From Dryococelus australis (lineage: Eukaryota; Arthropoda; Insecta; Phasmatodea; Phasmatidae), in contig CM057000.1 in assembly GCA_029891345.1 (NCBI GenBank), positions 132,172,163 to 132,236,162 on the forward strand: a DNA stretch of 64,000 bases. The letters are read 5' to 3'. A program made the translations under genes and the position numbers. How positions within the stretch are numbered: position 1 is the first letter of the stretch; the number at the start of each line of letters is the position of its first letter. Below, piece by piece: positions 33,501 to 46,059 of the stretch. A model generated the notes under the pieces. It worked only from the letters and a program-made list of their open reading frames with translations, made no database searches and had not been told where the DNA came from.

Positions 33501-35142
33501 TTCTGCCATTGGTTGAAGTGTAATACAGAGGAGTGAGCCTTGCTCTTTTCGCTCTCTGTCATTTCTATTCCGACCAGCACTTAGTAATCACTTGTATTAA
33601 CCGCCCCAGCTATGGGACATGGAAGTTAGGTGCTACAATTATCGTGGTAGCAAACATGATTGAAATTGGCAACAGCCGAAAGGTAATGATGGGTTGGTTC
33701 GCCATTTTATATTACATAGAGTGTATTTGTGCGTGAATACTAACTGAATTGCTTTGTTTTGTGTCATAACGTTAGCATTATAAATTATTTTTGGTGAAGT
33801 GTTTTAGATTGGAAATTTAGTCTGGTTTAACTTACTATCTTTCGGTGCGGGTACCAGTAAGCTCAAATGTTAATAATACTTAATAGTTTTTGCATATTTC
33901 AAGTTTGATATTTGTTGAGTTGAGTCGCCTGGAAAAGTGATGGCATATTTGATCGGACCACATCGACTCGCTTAAGCTTGTCCACTCTTTTGGCAACCCA
34001 CCTGCTCATACTTTCGAAATTTGATAAATCTTTCAGAGATTTTACTTTGCATTTTAAATGTGTTGTTCAGTGTAATTTTTATCTCTACACTTTACTGGCC
34101 ATTTGGTGCCCTGGAGAGAACTAGTTATTTTAAGGTGCAGCCTCAGTGCTCCGTGAGGTGGGAGCTTTTAATATTAAAGAACGGCGACTTAAGTTTCCGT
34201 TGTCGTTTGAAGTAATAATTATTCGGGTGAAACTTATGTATAAGAAATTGTTAGGTTTGATACTTTGGGTAGAAAAGTAGGAATTCTATATACTATTGAT
34301 TCACATAGTTCATTTAAATACTTTTTTGTAAATATGTTCATAAATATTCATTAACGTAAGAGCGTACTGTAATAGAGCAGTATATCAAACGATGTTCCAA
34401 AGTTCACAGTTTCAAGTATGGGGGGTTTGCAACACTTGAATCAATCAAAGTCTCATTTCAGCACATTCACAGAGGGAACAAGAATCAATTTAGCATTACA
34501 TGGACGTGCTGTAAAAGCACGATAATTGGCGCATGGATTGTGGCCCAGACACTCCAATTTCTCATTATTTTGGCAACAGTAATTGTTAGACTAGGAACTA
34601 AATATAGTTTGTAAGTGTAATGTAAATATAATGTTTAGGATAAGATGCCATTAGGGTACTGAAGGATTTAATTTTGTGATAGGATTACGTCAAATTTAGA
34701 ATAATTGTTTGTTCTTGAAAGAGAAAAAAAAGTGTGATTAACTATTAATAGTAATGAGAACGTATATGTAACTGTGTCAATGTTATGTGACAAGTGTTCA
34801 TGAAGTGAATATGTCATGTGTAGAAGTAGTAACCAAAAGGCACACAGAAACATTTAAGTACCTTTATCTTATTAATATTTTGTGTATACATTGCACACTT
34901 GATAATTAAAATGGTATACTTAACTTTTCATTTGGGGTACCACTTTATTCCGAAGAAAGTACCTAAAAGTAATCACATCAGATGCAAAAAAATAAATTTT
35001 TTTCCTGTCTTAATAATTACTCCCAAGTATCATTCAACATAACCATAAATGAAATAATGTTTTAATTATGGTCAACTGTATGACCTTGTCCGTAAGACAA
35101 AGTAACTTAACAATAATTGTCTCATACATTGCTGTTTTTTAC
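30599..35142. other. non-coding stretch; no gene recognised
   Basis: Contains a poly-T run (about 31290-31314), poly-A runs near 32690-32708 and 33050-33069, and two GC-richer patches (31430-31620 and 32050-32230) that I cannot assign. The frames at 31388-31651 (minus), 32604-32855 and 33533-33736 (plus) have no similarity I recognise. Confidence 0.5.
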
Positions 35143-36587
35143 TAGAGGTGAGAAGAACCCAGATTTTGGAACCGAACTAGGACTTAGCCTAGAATATTTT
35201 TATCAAACCAAACCCAAACCGAACCTTAAAATTTGGTCACGGACTCGAACTGAACTCGAACCGAACTTTTAAAAAAATGTCTCATCCTCGCACATATGCC
35301 TTCATAGTTCAGCCCAAAATTTGTATATCTATATAACAAAAAAACAAATATGTAGAACTACCATAAAAATATATGGATGCTAAACAGCAATGTGTGCACA
35401 CATTCATATCTACAAATTAAGTACTTAACATCAATTACAGTGGTCCAATGGATCATTTTAGCAGTGTTGCCCACTCAGGTAAGGAGAGTTTTTTTTACTG
35501 GACCTCTGGGCTTGGCTACTAATATATATAAATATATTTATAAATAATATACGCACCCACCCACACATGCACACGCATGTGCGTACATACACACGTGCAT
35601 ACGTACACACACACAGTTCATAGTTCAACCCCTATTTCTTCACACACACAGTTCATAGTTCAACCCCTATTTCTTCAAGTATAAAACACTAACACACTAA
35701 TACAACCACAGGTGGGCCTATTTCTTAACACTGAGAAATATCTATTTCTAGTCATTTTAGATGTAGGTATGTGAAAACCACAAATTGGTAACATAAAAAA
35801 AAATGCTAAATGTCACTTTTCAAAACACTTATTTTGTATACAATAATTTAAATAAAGAATAGCACCTGGTTTTACACAATATAGAGTTCAAGATATAATG
35901 CTGTCATCACTGCTACAAAAAACATAGTCAAATAAGACTTGTTCTGTAATTTTTGTTGTGTTGCATTGTTATATTTCAACTTCTTCGAAGTGAAGTACTG
36001 TATTTACTAATGTACAGTGGGCACCATTTCTGTAACAAGTTCCACGAAAAACATTTTTTTGAACCAACAATAATTGGTGCAATTTGTGGTGCCTTGTTTG
36101 TAAGTATATAAAAAATTAATCATTTATTTTAAATTATTTTATGGTGATTGCAATACATTTGGTTAATATTTTAATTAAATAACTGGCGGGGCTAAAAGCC
36201 AAAACATTTTGGCATTCTGTAAGGTCATGGTAAAAGATGAATGAAATGTGCGGTTAGCTTCCTTATTTTTTTTTTTTGCTTCTTTTATACAGTGCCAGTC
36301 GGTAAAAAAGAAACTGCATGCTGTGGGCGGCCTGCATTTTTTTTTTTGCTTATTTTAGGCTGGTCTTTTTTTTTTGCATGGTGGAATGTGACACTAACCT
36401 TAAAAAAAAATAAAATAAAAAAAAGTGTTGCCTCCTAGCACATTTTCAAACAGAACGCGAACTCTTGCAAAAAATTTTGAACCGAACTAGAACCAATCTT
36501 TTACATGGCAATAAATTTCTAACCGAACCCAAACATAACCTTAAAGTTCGGGTTTGGTTCGAAATTTGAATGTTCGACCCATCTCTA
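35143..36587. mobile_element. hAT-like MITE, 1.4 kb
   Basis: The left end is TAGAGGTGAGAAGAACCCAG. The right end in reverse complement is TAGAGATGGGTCGAACATTC. These form imperfect inverted ends that continue into repeated AACCGAAC motifs on both sides (35170-35270 and 36480-36560). The flank GTTTTTTAC on the left and GTTTTTAC on the right fit an 8-bp target duplication with one added T. No transposase. A 35-bp tandem duplication lies inside. Confidence 0.8.
35606..35675. repeat. perfect 35-bp tandem duplication
   Basis: Two adjacent identical units, each an ACACACAC tract followed by GTTCATAGTTCAACCCCTAT and a TTTCTTC end. Perfect identity suggests a recent duplication or slippage. Confidence 0.9.
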
Positions 36588-36599
36588 GTTTTTACAGAA

Positions 36600-39420
36600 A
36601 GAAACTTTCACGTGTGCGCAGCGGAAAGCCACAAAAACACACCACACATATGTACAAGGAAAAAACTCCCTCGCATACTGTTGTGAACTGACCTGGCGAC
36701 ACGTAAGAAGGCATGCGAATTCCACAGGCTAAGAACACAAAATCTCATGACAGCTGAAAAGCTTATTTTCTTTCACGCACTGTGACCTGGGTCTCCTTCC
36801 TAACTCTCACCCCTGCCTACCCCTCCAACCACAAGAATGAAGAGAGACTGAAGCCCAATTGACATTGACACATGCTGCTGCTGCAGCAGAGAACGAAGGT
36901 GAGGGGAAACGAAAAGGAGCAAGCGCAACCTGCCAGGCTGGCACACACAAATCAGATGCCTACTATAGAGCCGGGGGAATGGAGATAACAGCATACTCCA
37001 TGCCAGGCACCCAACCCACTTCCCCTCATAGCAGAGAGCAGTTACAGTCACATACCAAACAGCTTATAGTCACACTGAACCTGGATTCAAGTCACCCTTC
37101 ATCACTCTCGACTTCTGCTCCGAAATGGGTCTTCGTCAAAAGAAAGGAGGGTCGATTAACGCACGATGCTTACTGCACTTACCCAAAGCGCACATATACA
37201 TAAACAACTTCGCCCCATCTCAAGAAGGCACATGCGACAAGTCGCTTCCAATCAAACATGGTAATGGAAGCACGGCACGTACCCAACCTCAGTTGACAAG
37301 AGACTCGCCTCACAAAATAACCATGCGCGCTTTTACTGTACACATGAACTCTACCAAAAGTTGTCACGTCAAGGCCTTCCCCGACGAAGCGCTCTTTCTA
37401 TTCCATCACTCCCACTAGAAGCACAATGCACTTTTTGAATTTCGTGCCACTGTAGTGATGCGAGCTGCCCGCCAGAAAGTCACAGCCTCCACGAGAGCGC
37501 AAGGGCAAGATGTGTCAATGCCTCGTGCCACAGCAGATAAGGATCCATGGGTTCATGCATGCGATGCCACAAGCTCCATCCCGAGAAGCGGGTCTAATTC
37601 CTCTGCACCCCTCGAGTGCCACTGAACTGAGGAAGTTACTTTCTGAGTCTGGACCTTAAGAGTGAACGCTTAGCTGCCTAGCTGCGAGAGCCAACAGTGC
37701 TAGCATCAGGGTAAGTGTCCCTCACCCACGCCGGTGACCGCAGAAGGCCCAGTGGTCGACGCTGACGGAGGACTGCCATCCTCCAGAAGGTCTGCAACCT
37801 CTTTGATTGCCTCCAGCAACCTCTCGGAGGGCCGACACCAACCAGAGGCCTTCAACATCTTCAGGCACCTCCATCCAGCAGCACCCGGGTCGTCGCCGGA
37901 CATCACAGGCCCCAGAACATCGTCCTGATCACTCCCTCGATACCTCCCCTCCTTATCCAATCAGGTATTGTAGGTCACAGCGACGTGTCCCTTATGGACA
38001 CCCCCTTAAGTCCCTAGCCAGGCCACCTCCCCCCAAAGAAAGGTTAGGAAGCATCTTGGCTATTAATTTAATTTTTATTAATCAAATTAATTTTCTATTC
38101 AGATATCACAAATACGCTCTGCATAACAGCTTTATTTTCAAATTAATTATGTTTTTTTATATTTTATTTGATGTATACTTTTACATAGGAGTGTGTAGCC
38201 CACGTGTTTGGAAAATTAATATAATTATTACAAGAATATATTAATCTATTTGATGGTTATTTCTATTCAGTTTGGAAACCTTGTGTCCCTTTCAGTATTA
38301 TTATATTTAATTAAGAGTTAACTTGTGTTAAACGTATGGTACCACCAGCCAAGCATATCTCACCAAACAGCAGAAACAGAACGCTTTAGCGGCAGACCGA
38401 ATTTGGCCAATGTAATCCAAATTGTATTGCAGTGGCTAATCTTCGGTGGAGCCCTTCACTAGGAACTCACCATGCTTGAGAGGTTCGACTGTCTACGTGC
38501 GCTTACAGCTCTGTAGTTTCACCTTGGCTAGAGAATAGCCGAACTGGAGTTATGTGGTGGTTCACACCAATCCGTTGTGCTCTTAGGTGCACACAATTGG
38601 GCCACCGTCATACCTCACTATCTTATGTTTTCATATAAATTCATTTTAATTCGGCCTTATGCCACAAACACACCGGAGTGGACAAGACCTCCATCTGAAA
38701 CAGGCTTTAAGGAGATTGGAATGTGAAATCATACCAGTATTCCTAAAACGCAGGAAAGTAATTCACTTTTCACATAGCCTACCAGAGTAGCTGGCAGGAT
38801 TCCATTAGAGCATTTATTAATTGTTCTTCTCAACACTGAAGTACTGGGACACAATCCCATTTCCCTTGCAGAACCACATACTACCTCGCTTAGCATACCA
38901 CAAGGACCTGCGAACAGCGAGCGCCCACTTCCACCACAACCAGTATTTGCCACTGTTCCACAGCCGGCCACCCCAGTGAACCAGCCGGAGAAGATGAAGG
39001 GGCCGCCACCTCATGAACAACAGGTAAAGCGTTATCACTTAATGTGTGAGACATCCGACTTCATGCCAACACACAAGCCTACACCAAACTGTTACACCGG
39101 CATCCCGTCCATCCCACCGATACTGGCATCACTCTATTTGGAGGCCACCACAATCACCCGTACACATATTGCGTCTAGCAGAATTTTAAAATTACATCTA
39201 GGGATTACAGACCCCAAGTCACCCACCCAACACGAACGCCCATAACCTACACCCCTAATAAGACATCCCAACGTTAAAGGAAGAACCCACCTATGAGCAC
39301 CCTTTTGCTGTCTGGGTTTATAATTCGGATTTTGTTTGTACTGTGCGACCTCCCTAAATAATTGGGCATTGAGGTTACAGCCTTACCACCCAGTCGGAGT
39401 TGGCCTTGGGATTAACCCTT
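36600..39420. other. GC-richer block of unknown nature
   Basis: Base composition is visibly richer in G+C than its neighbours at 36600-38060 and 38720-39420, with an AT-rich gap at 38065-38330. Several 60-145-codon frames occur on both strands (for example 37807-38244 plus and 37706-37960 minus), but none reads like a protein I know and they overlap antisense. It could be an old transposon body, retroelement leader or CpG-rich regulatory DNA. I cannot tell which. Confidence 0.4.
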
Positions 39421-39769
39421 TGTGTATTTGATTTCATATCATTACACTTGGTTTAAAATGCTTCAATTTAAATAGGAATTTTGCCAGGACCATACGAAAT
39501 AATCGCGGATGCAATTTATCAGTAGAGTATCTGCGACGATACATCAAGAGTCATATGCATACATTTATTGCAATGTTCAGATGTCATTAGTAAGTAAGGA
39601 TAACCCAGAGGCATAACTGCCAACCTCAAAAAATAGAATTGAACACAGTATTTAAAAAATTAGTACACTTACCGTTTGTTTATGCGACAAAAAAATGTAA
39701 CAGCTATCTTTATGATCAGGCTGATCCTTTTGTAAGGATACACAAACAGCAGAATTTGCCTTTTATTAA

Positions 39770-40370
39770 AATCAAAATTCTTGTTCAAAACACTTCTTCT
39801 GGACAGAGTAGTATTTTGACAGCGCTAAGTTACTAAAAACGTCATCAGACATAACCTGAAGGTGGTTGGTCTTCTTGAGGCTGAATACTCTTTTGCACTC
39901 AACATTACTATGCAGTATACGAACCGACAACATGGTGAAAGCTGGTTTATTGAATTTGGGGCCCACCATGAAGTTCCTCAATTGGACCGATTGTAGACCA
40001 CTGAATATCCATTTTTATCAGATGAATTAGTTGGAAGATCAGTTTCTCGCTGCAGAGCACAAGGTTTTTCCTGAAGCACATAATTTTCCTCTTCAACTGT
40101 TTCTCCTTCTTTAACAAGCAACGTGCAAGACTACTTGTCAACTAAAAATCCGACATGTAAAAGCAGCAGATTCAAAATTTTTCAAGTATGCACTCTCTAC
40201 CTGTAGGAAAACCTCATTATCAAAAGGGATTTTTTTACACAATGTAGTCGCATGATACAAGTAAAAAAAATTTCTTACAGAACTGTAGAATTGCACATTT
40301 TCTGAGGGTTTCCATGACATAACTACTTGTAATGCCCTGCTGCCTATAACAATATTCTTCTCCACTCTTC
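39770..40370 (-). pseudogene. hAT transposase-like C-terminal remnant
   Basis: Minus-strand frames 40365-40138, 40141-39947 and 39981-39772 read in order as one degraded protein ending PAFTMLSVRILHSNVECKRV, then FSLKKTN. This matches the hAT dimerisation region (LPHSNAECERVFS-like). A KMDIQWSTIGPIEELHGG stretch precedes it. Interrupted by frame changes and short for the family (several hundred residues expected). No terminal repeats found. Confidence 0.6.
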
Positions 40371-41290
40371 TGATTTACTTACATCACAGCTGAGAAGGCA
40401 TGGATGAGGTGCTTTTGACTGCAGTGAAAAACTATCAAACACAGGTATGTCACACAACAGGAAATAACAAAGAGCTTTAACATCATCTGTAAAAAACACA
40501 CACACACTATCCTGTTATAGGAAAAGTCTTTCCAGTTCTTGAACCAAATGTAGTTTTTGTTTTCTTAGGAGAAGGATCTTCATATGACAAAGGTCACTTT
40601 AAAGTGAGTTTACTGGGCTTCACATTCCACCAGAGTTGACTTCCGACACTGCTGGTAGGGGGGCCGACCACTAGAGGCTACAAACTTTTCAGTTGATTTT
40701 ACTTGCTTTTGACGTGAATAAGTCTTTAAATTTGCGGTCATAGTAGGTCGTAATCCAGAAAATCCTATAACAATATCGGGGAATACAGTTTGGCATTGCA
40801 GCTCCCAGCTCCGAATCTATAGTCTACACTCAAAATTTAATTACACCACTCAATTGCCAAAGGATCAAAGAATATGTTATGTTAAGTGAGGATTGCGAAG
40901 TATAGCGTGAGGAGGGGGAGGAGTAACACAATTGTAAATTTGTTTCATAGCTTCTCATAACTTTTGCGTAGTATAACTTTTGACTAGGAAAAGCTACGAC
41001 ACTCGTTTAAGTTTCAATCTATAGCTCTTGTTAAGATCAATCGATTGTGTATAAAAACATTTGTGTGGCGTGATTTTGGTGAAATCGTAAGTGTTTAACG
41101 TAAAACATTAAGAAAACTAATACAATTTGGGCCTATACTCGTCAAAAAGCCAAGTCGAAATCCAGAAATAGTATACGGTTGGAAAGAGCATCTAAAAAGC
41201 AATCCATTGATACCCATAAAACCCCATATGATTGAGTGAAACAGTGCCAGGACTATAAAAAAAAAAACCATCAGGGAGTCCAGGCGCTTT
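40371..41290. other. non-coding stretch
   Basis: No gene, repeat or element end recognised. Confidence 0.45.
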
Positions 41291-41292
41291 AT

Positions 41293-43976
41293 AGTCCAGT
41301 TCATATGTGGTCTCAAATTTGACAGTTCTAGGAAAGTAGTGCCACTGGCATCCCTCTGTCACAGGTGACTGTTTGCAAACACCATGTGACTGCCATTATT
41401 TGTAAACAAACATGACTGCCTGTTTTTGTAAACAAATTGCATGTGCCTCCTTCTAGCAGCTGTGAAGGGCTGTTCAAACAGTTGCAGGTTGGCAACAGTC
41501 CCGTTTTTTTTTTTAGTTTATAAATATTTTATGTAAATGACTAACAACCCATGTAATAAGTCTATAAATTGATAATTTTTTACCTTGCAAGAAATTTGTA
41601 ACCAGGATGCACGAAAATGAAATTGTATTTTGACTGTCAAATGAATACAATATTTTACTATTTTTTAATATATGGTACTCGAAATATATTAATGACCACT
41701 AATCTTGTCACACTTACCTGAGGAAAGTTCTCGTAAACATAAAAATTTAGCATGGTTTCAAGGAACACCAAATACCAAAATATCCCCCCCCCCCCCCCAC
41801 ACACCCTTCTTTTCAAAGACAGTATACATTCTTACATGTAGGCTATGCCTACTATTGCATTAAAAGTACATAATTCAGCTTTGTGATATGATATAACAAA
41901 CTCTGTACAGCCTGATACTTTTATGGTGGTAATAATTCTCAGGATGTTAATGTAGGTAGCCAAAAGGATATTTAAGCAAATTTTAATTTATTTCAGTATT
42001 TTAATAACTCTCATTTAGTAACTCAAATATTAAGTATTGCAGATCTACATACAAAACACAATAACTTTTCTCAAATACCTACGTGTTCAGATTGCCATGC
42101 TGTGAATAAAAACTTATTTCTGACTAAGTGTTATTTACACTAAAGTTCATTAGCACAAACTCCCTAAAAATTGTGAACACAGCCCTAGGCTTGTTCTCGG
42201 GTACCTAATGAAAAACTGTATTTCAGTTCAGAGAAGTTACAAAACACTCTAGAGAAGCAGATGTGACCTACAGTAACAATATATCAAACGAACATATTAC
42301 TTACACACTCCACCTACCCAAGATTGAAGACATCATAAAAGTTCATTTTCCTTAGCGATAAATTTTGGAATGTCTCAGTTCCTGCTGATGCATGAGACAC
42401 ACATTTATAATGTTGGAGCACCTTCGTTGGGTGCTTCAATTGAAAGAATTTTGTTTGATAAGCATTATGTAATTTACTTAATATCAAAAAGTTGTCTTTC
42501 CTATGCAAATCCTGTTTATGTGAATTATTCTTCAGACTCTTTTAATATTCTTAACAAAGAATGTTAAAAACATATGAGCGCTTTTAATTTGCATTTAATT
42601 TGCTAACAAGTATCCCTGCGTAACAAGCTTGACAATTTTTATATACGTTCTAAAAAATAAAATTATATAACTTACAAGCTTGTATGGCCACTAAGTTTTA
42701 CATTTCGAAACCCTCCAGAATCAGAGTGTAGAGTTTCAATCAATAATAACACACAGAAATGTTAATAGCAATGAAATGTGGGTCCAATTAAGATACCATC
42801 TTTATTTTATTTCGAGTTGAAAAAGGAAGAAAAGGGGGGGGGGGGGGGGGGGGGTTAGTTTATTGTCTTTCATGAGACGGGATTATTGTGATGTTCTAAC
42901 GATGCTGGAATCGCATAGACCCAACACACACAACACGACGGCCAACGAAATACAAGATTCTGTCGTCCGACTAACAATTTTGGATTAGAAATTATTTCTC
43001 CTGAATAGTTAGGTTATATGCCAAGAGTAGTGTCTGTCATGCTGTAAATTCAAGTAGTCACATTGAAATGTGCCGTGGTTGTGTTTTTTGTCGTGTCATG
43101 CTGTGTTGGTCGGGTCTATGTGATTCCAGCACATGTGTGTGTGTGTGTGTGTGGCATTTTGCGTTACATATCGTTTTGATGGAGCAGTGGAAAATTTTGC
43201 TCGTAAGGATATAACATTTAAAGTATTTAACTTCGAAAATTATAACTTTAATGAAAATACAAAACGCGATACAAATGTCGCTGTTGGTACAGATGCAGCA
43301 ATATATATATGCACACACTTTGATCGAAGTTAAAAACTTATATACGGAAATTATATTCATGTCACTTCACTGTGGGAGGCGGTTAGGAAAATGGCAGAAC
43401 AAGCAGTTTTAATGATGTGCCGATTATTATTACTACATTTCACTCAACAAAACGCACTACAGTGGTACCTACAACCAATTATGTTGGGAAAAAAGCAAAT
43501 AAAAATAATTAACTACTGATTAAATATTCCAACAACACCAATACAATATTTGTATAATAAACACAATGAGAAAAAAGGTGCACGCACAACTGCCTTCATC
43601 AGGCTGGAAACACAAACATGGCTAGCCATTAGCTGGAAACATTTACGGTTCGTATGTGTGTACATACTCTGTCATAAATGTTGAATGTGATTTTTAAGCC
43701 CCGTTACTAATAGCCAAGAAAATTTAATATTGCTTTGGAAACATAATTTAAATCATAACTGTTGTACATATAATTAAGATTATAAATTACAACTTTTAGT
43801 TCAGAGTACTATTTTCTTCCAAAACCATCATCAAAATAACAAGCCTAACAACACGGATCCCACAGCAGTTCATCAGCTGATACAATACTGTAGGAACGAG
43901 AGCATTTACTGTTTACATAGTGTGTAGGTTGGTCACATTGTCTGTGAAATTTGAGACCACTTATATGAAATGGACA
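41293..43976. mobile_element. 2.7-kb DNA transposon-like element with inverted ends
   Basis: The left end is AGTCCAGTTCATATGTGGTC. The right end in reverse complement is TGTCCATTTCATATAAGTGG. Both go on into TCTCAAATTTSACAG, giving about 40 bp of imperfect inverted repeat. Possible TTA/TA flanks. The interior has a C-run (41785-41799), a G-run of about 20 (42835-42854) and a TG microsatellite (43135-43152), but no recognised transposase. Confidence 0.55.
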
Positions 43977-44682
43977 ATAACATAGACATATTCATGCAAA
44001 CAAACGGCCAAACCCAATTTTTTTTTTAATATCTTGTAGATACTTAAAGAACCAAAACTAGATGGTTGCAGAGTATCACTCTGTTGTGTACATTGTGTGT
44101 GTGTGTGTGTGTTTGAGGAACTTCTTCTATTATTCATATTTTGTGTGGGGACAAGCTTGTGATTGTTCTACAATTTGCTGCTGAGTGCAAAAACAGTTAA
44201 TGTGCGAATGGAAACATTTACCACCAGGCAGCACTCTCATCAGTGTGCGACAAGATGGCGGCATGGTAAGTAGTTTTTATGCGCATGTCTTGGAATAAAA
44301 CTCTGGTCCTCCGATAATGAACTCGTTTCATGTCTACCAAACAATTTTGGTCCTTTCGGGCCGGATGAACGTTCGCAGTAGATGATTTAGTGTGGCTGGA
44401 AGAGTGTTTAAAATTTCAAATTGCTGATGCCATGATAGCTGCAGTACGTGTATTTCTCATCTCATTCAGTGAAGTACATCTCGTCATGTCTGGACGTGAC
44501 GTATTTCTCTTCTTTTTTTTTTGTGTATGGTGGAAGTCGCAGTAGATCTTGGGTAAGTTTTTTCTCCTATGAGGTTATGAGTCGTCATTTTGGCGCTGTT
44601 ATTGCATGAACATTATCCCTTACTCACAATAGAATACTCATTATACATCCCTTTACTTATTTAGTTTTGTGTTTGTTGCCTG
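43977..44682. other. non-coding stretch with TG microsatellite and a possible first-exon signature
   Basis: Contains (TG)n at about 44093-44112 and AAGATGGCGGCATGGTAAGT at 44252-44271, a start codon followed closely by a strong splice donor (see findings). No other coding evidence. Confidence 0.4.
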
Positions 44683-46059
44683 GTCAGCACAAGTGGTGGA
44701 TTTAAGCATTCATCTTTGAGGGGAGGGGGGTTTTCTTGTGATGTACTAAACTTTGGAGGTAATAATTCTAATTACATTTCATCCAGTTGTAGATAAATTG
44801 CATTTTCTTGGTTACTCGTGTGTGGTTACGGCAAATACTTATATAATAAGGGAAAAAGTTTCCAAAATAAGGAAAACTTTAAGAGTGAGTGTAGCTGCCA
44901 ACATTTTTAATGATTTTTTTTTCTCATTCCATGAAGTCATTAAAATGTTGTTGTTAATAACTTAAATTGCAGTTCCAATCACAAATCACAGCGCAATACA
45001 ATTCAAAGAAAAGAGGAATCAAAACAGAAAGGGAAAACACTTTGCTGTGATTTTATTACGAACACACTTAAACTTTCTCACTGCACAGTATTCTAATTAA
45101 CTGTATCGTAAAAACTATAAACCACTACATAAGGAAGAAAAGTAGTTTTATTTTAACTAACTTTGCTAACATTTTATGTCATCAATAATGTTGACCAATC
45201 TGATTACAAATACCTTATATACAGAAATACTTAAATGTTATGCGCATTATCATCATTTGCAATATAAATATTGAGCAGGCCCAAATATTATCATTTAAAA
45301 TTAATGCAGGTAAATGACAAAAAAAAAACTTATAATAAAAAGAGATGACCTTAAAACACATACATTTCATAAATCTTGCTTTGTACAGTTATATACTAAT
45401 ACAGCACATTCCAAGGACTTTTAAAATATTATCTTCGAACATCTTACATTGTCACACAAGTTTTGTCTGGTATTCATGTTATGCTGACAGCACATAAAAG
45501 TTATCTTGAAGTAATTCTGTAGCTGGATATATATTCTTTGCCGTATTAGTAACAATTATCACATCTGCAAAAAATTGGGTTTCATTATGCTATAGGAAGT
45601 GATAACATATATTTTTTTTTTAACTGAAAATATGTCTTTAGCAATAGAAAGGGGGAGGGAATACATAAAACAACAATAATTGAAATGCAGGATGGATATG
45701 CTTTTGTTGTTAAAGGAAATAAGGATAATGAAGCTTAAAATACCAACGACTTTCTCTTACTAAATAGTAAATTTTAAATGAAGAAATGAACATAGTGGTC
45801 AAATAAATGGTCAATATTAAGACAGCTCTAAAAATAAGTGTATTTCAGCAGAAAATTTATTTTCCTGCACAGTCACCTCTATTATTTCATTTTACTTATA
45901 CATATCATGAAACCAAACTTTAATTTTTTTTTTTCGTAATATTTCTTGGCACTCAAAAGGCAGCCACTTACGCTCTATCACACCACAAATGAGGATTTTT
46001 GATGAATAGCACCTTCTGTAAAACAACTAACTATATTCTCTTTGTCTATCGAAATATCC

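Noticed and set aside
33533-33736. Possible 5' exon near 33658 (ATGATTGAAATTGGCAAC before AAG|GTAATG)
   Set aside because: Only a start codon and a weak donor; no promoter, similarity or partner exon visible.
42835-42854. G-run (also 46607-46623 and 26984-26997) as a regulatory G-quadruplex
   Set aside because: Pure homopolymers inside transposons; more likely slippage or sequencing artefact than a selected structure.
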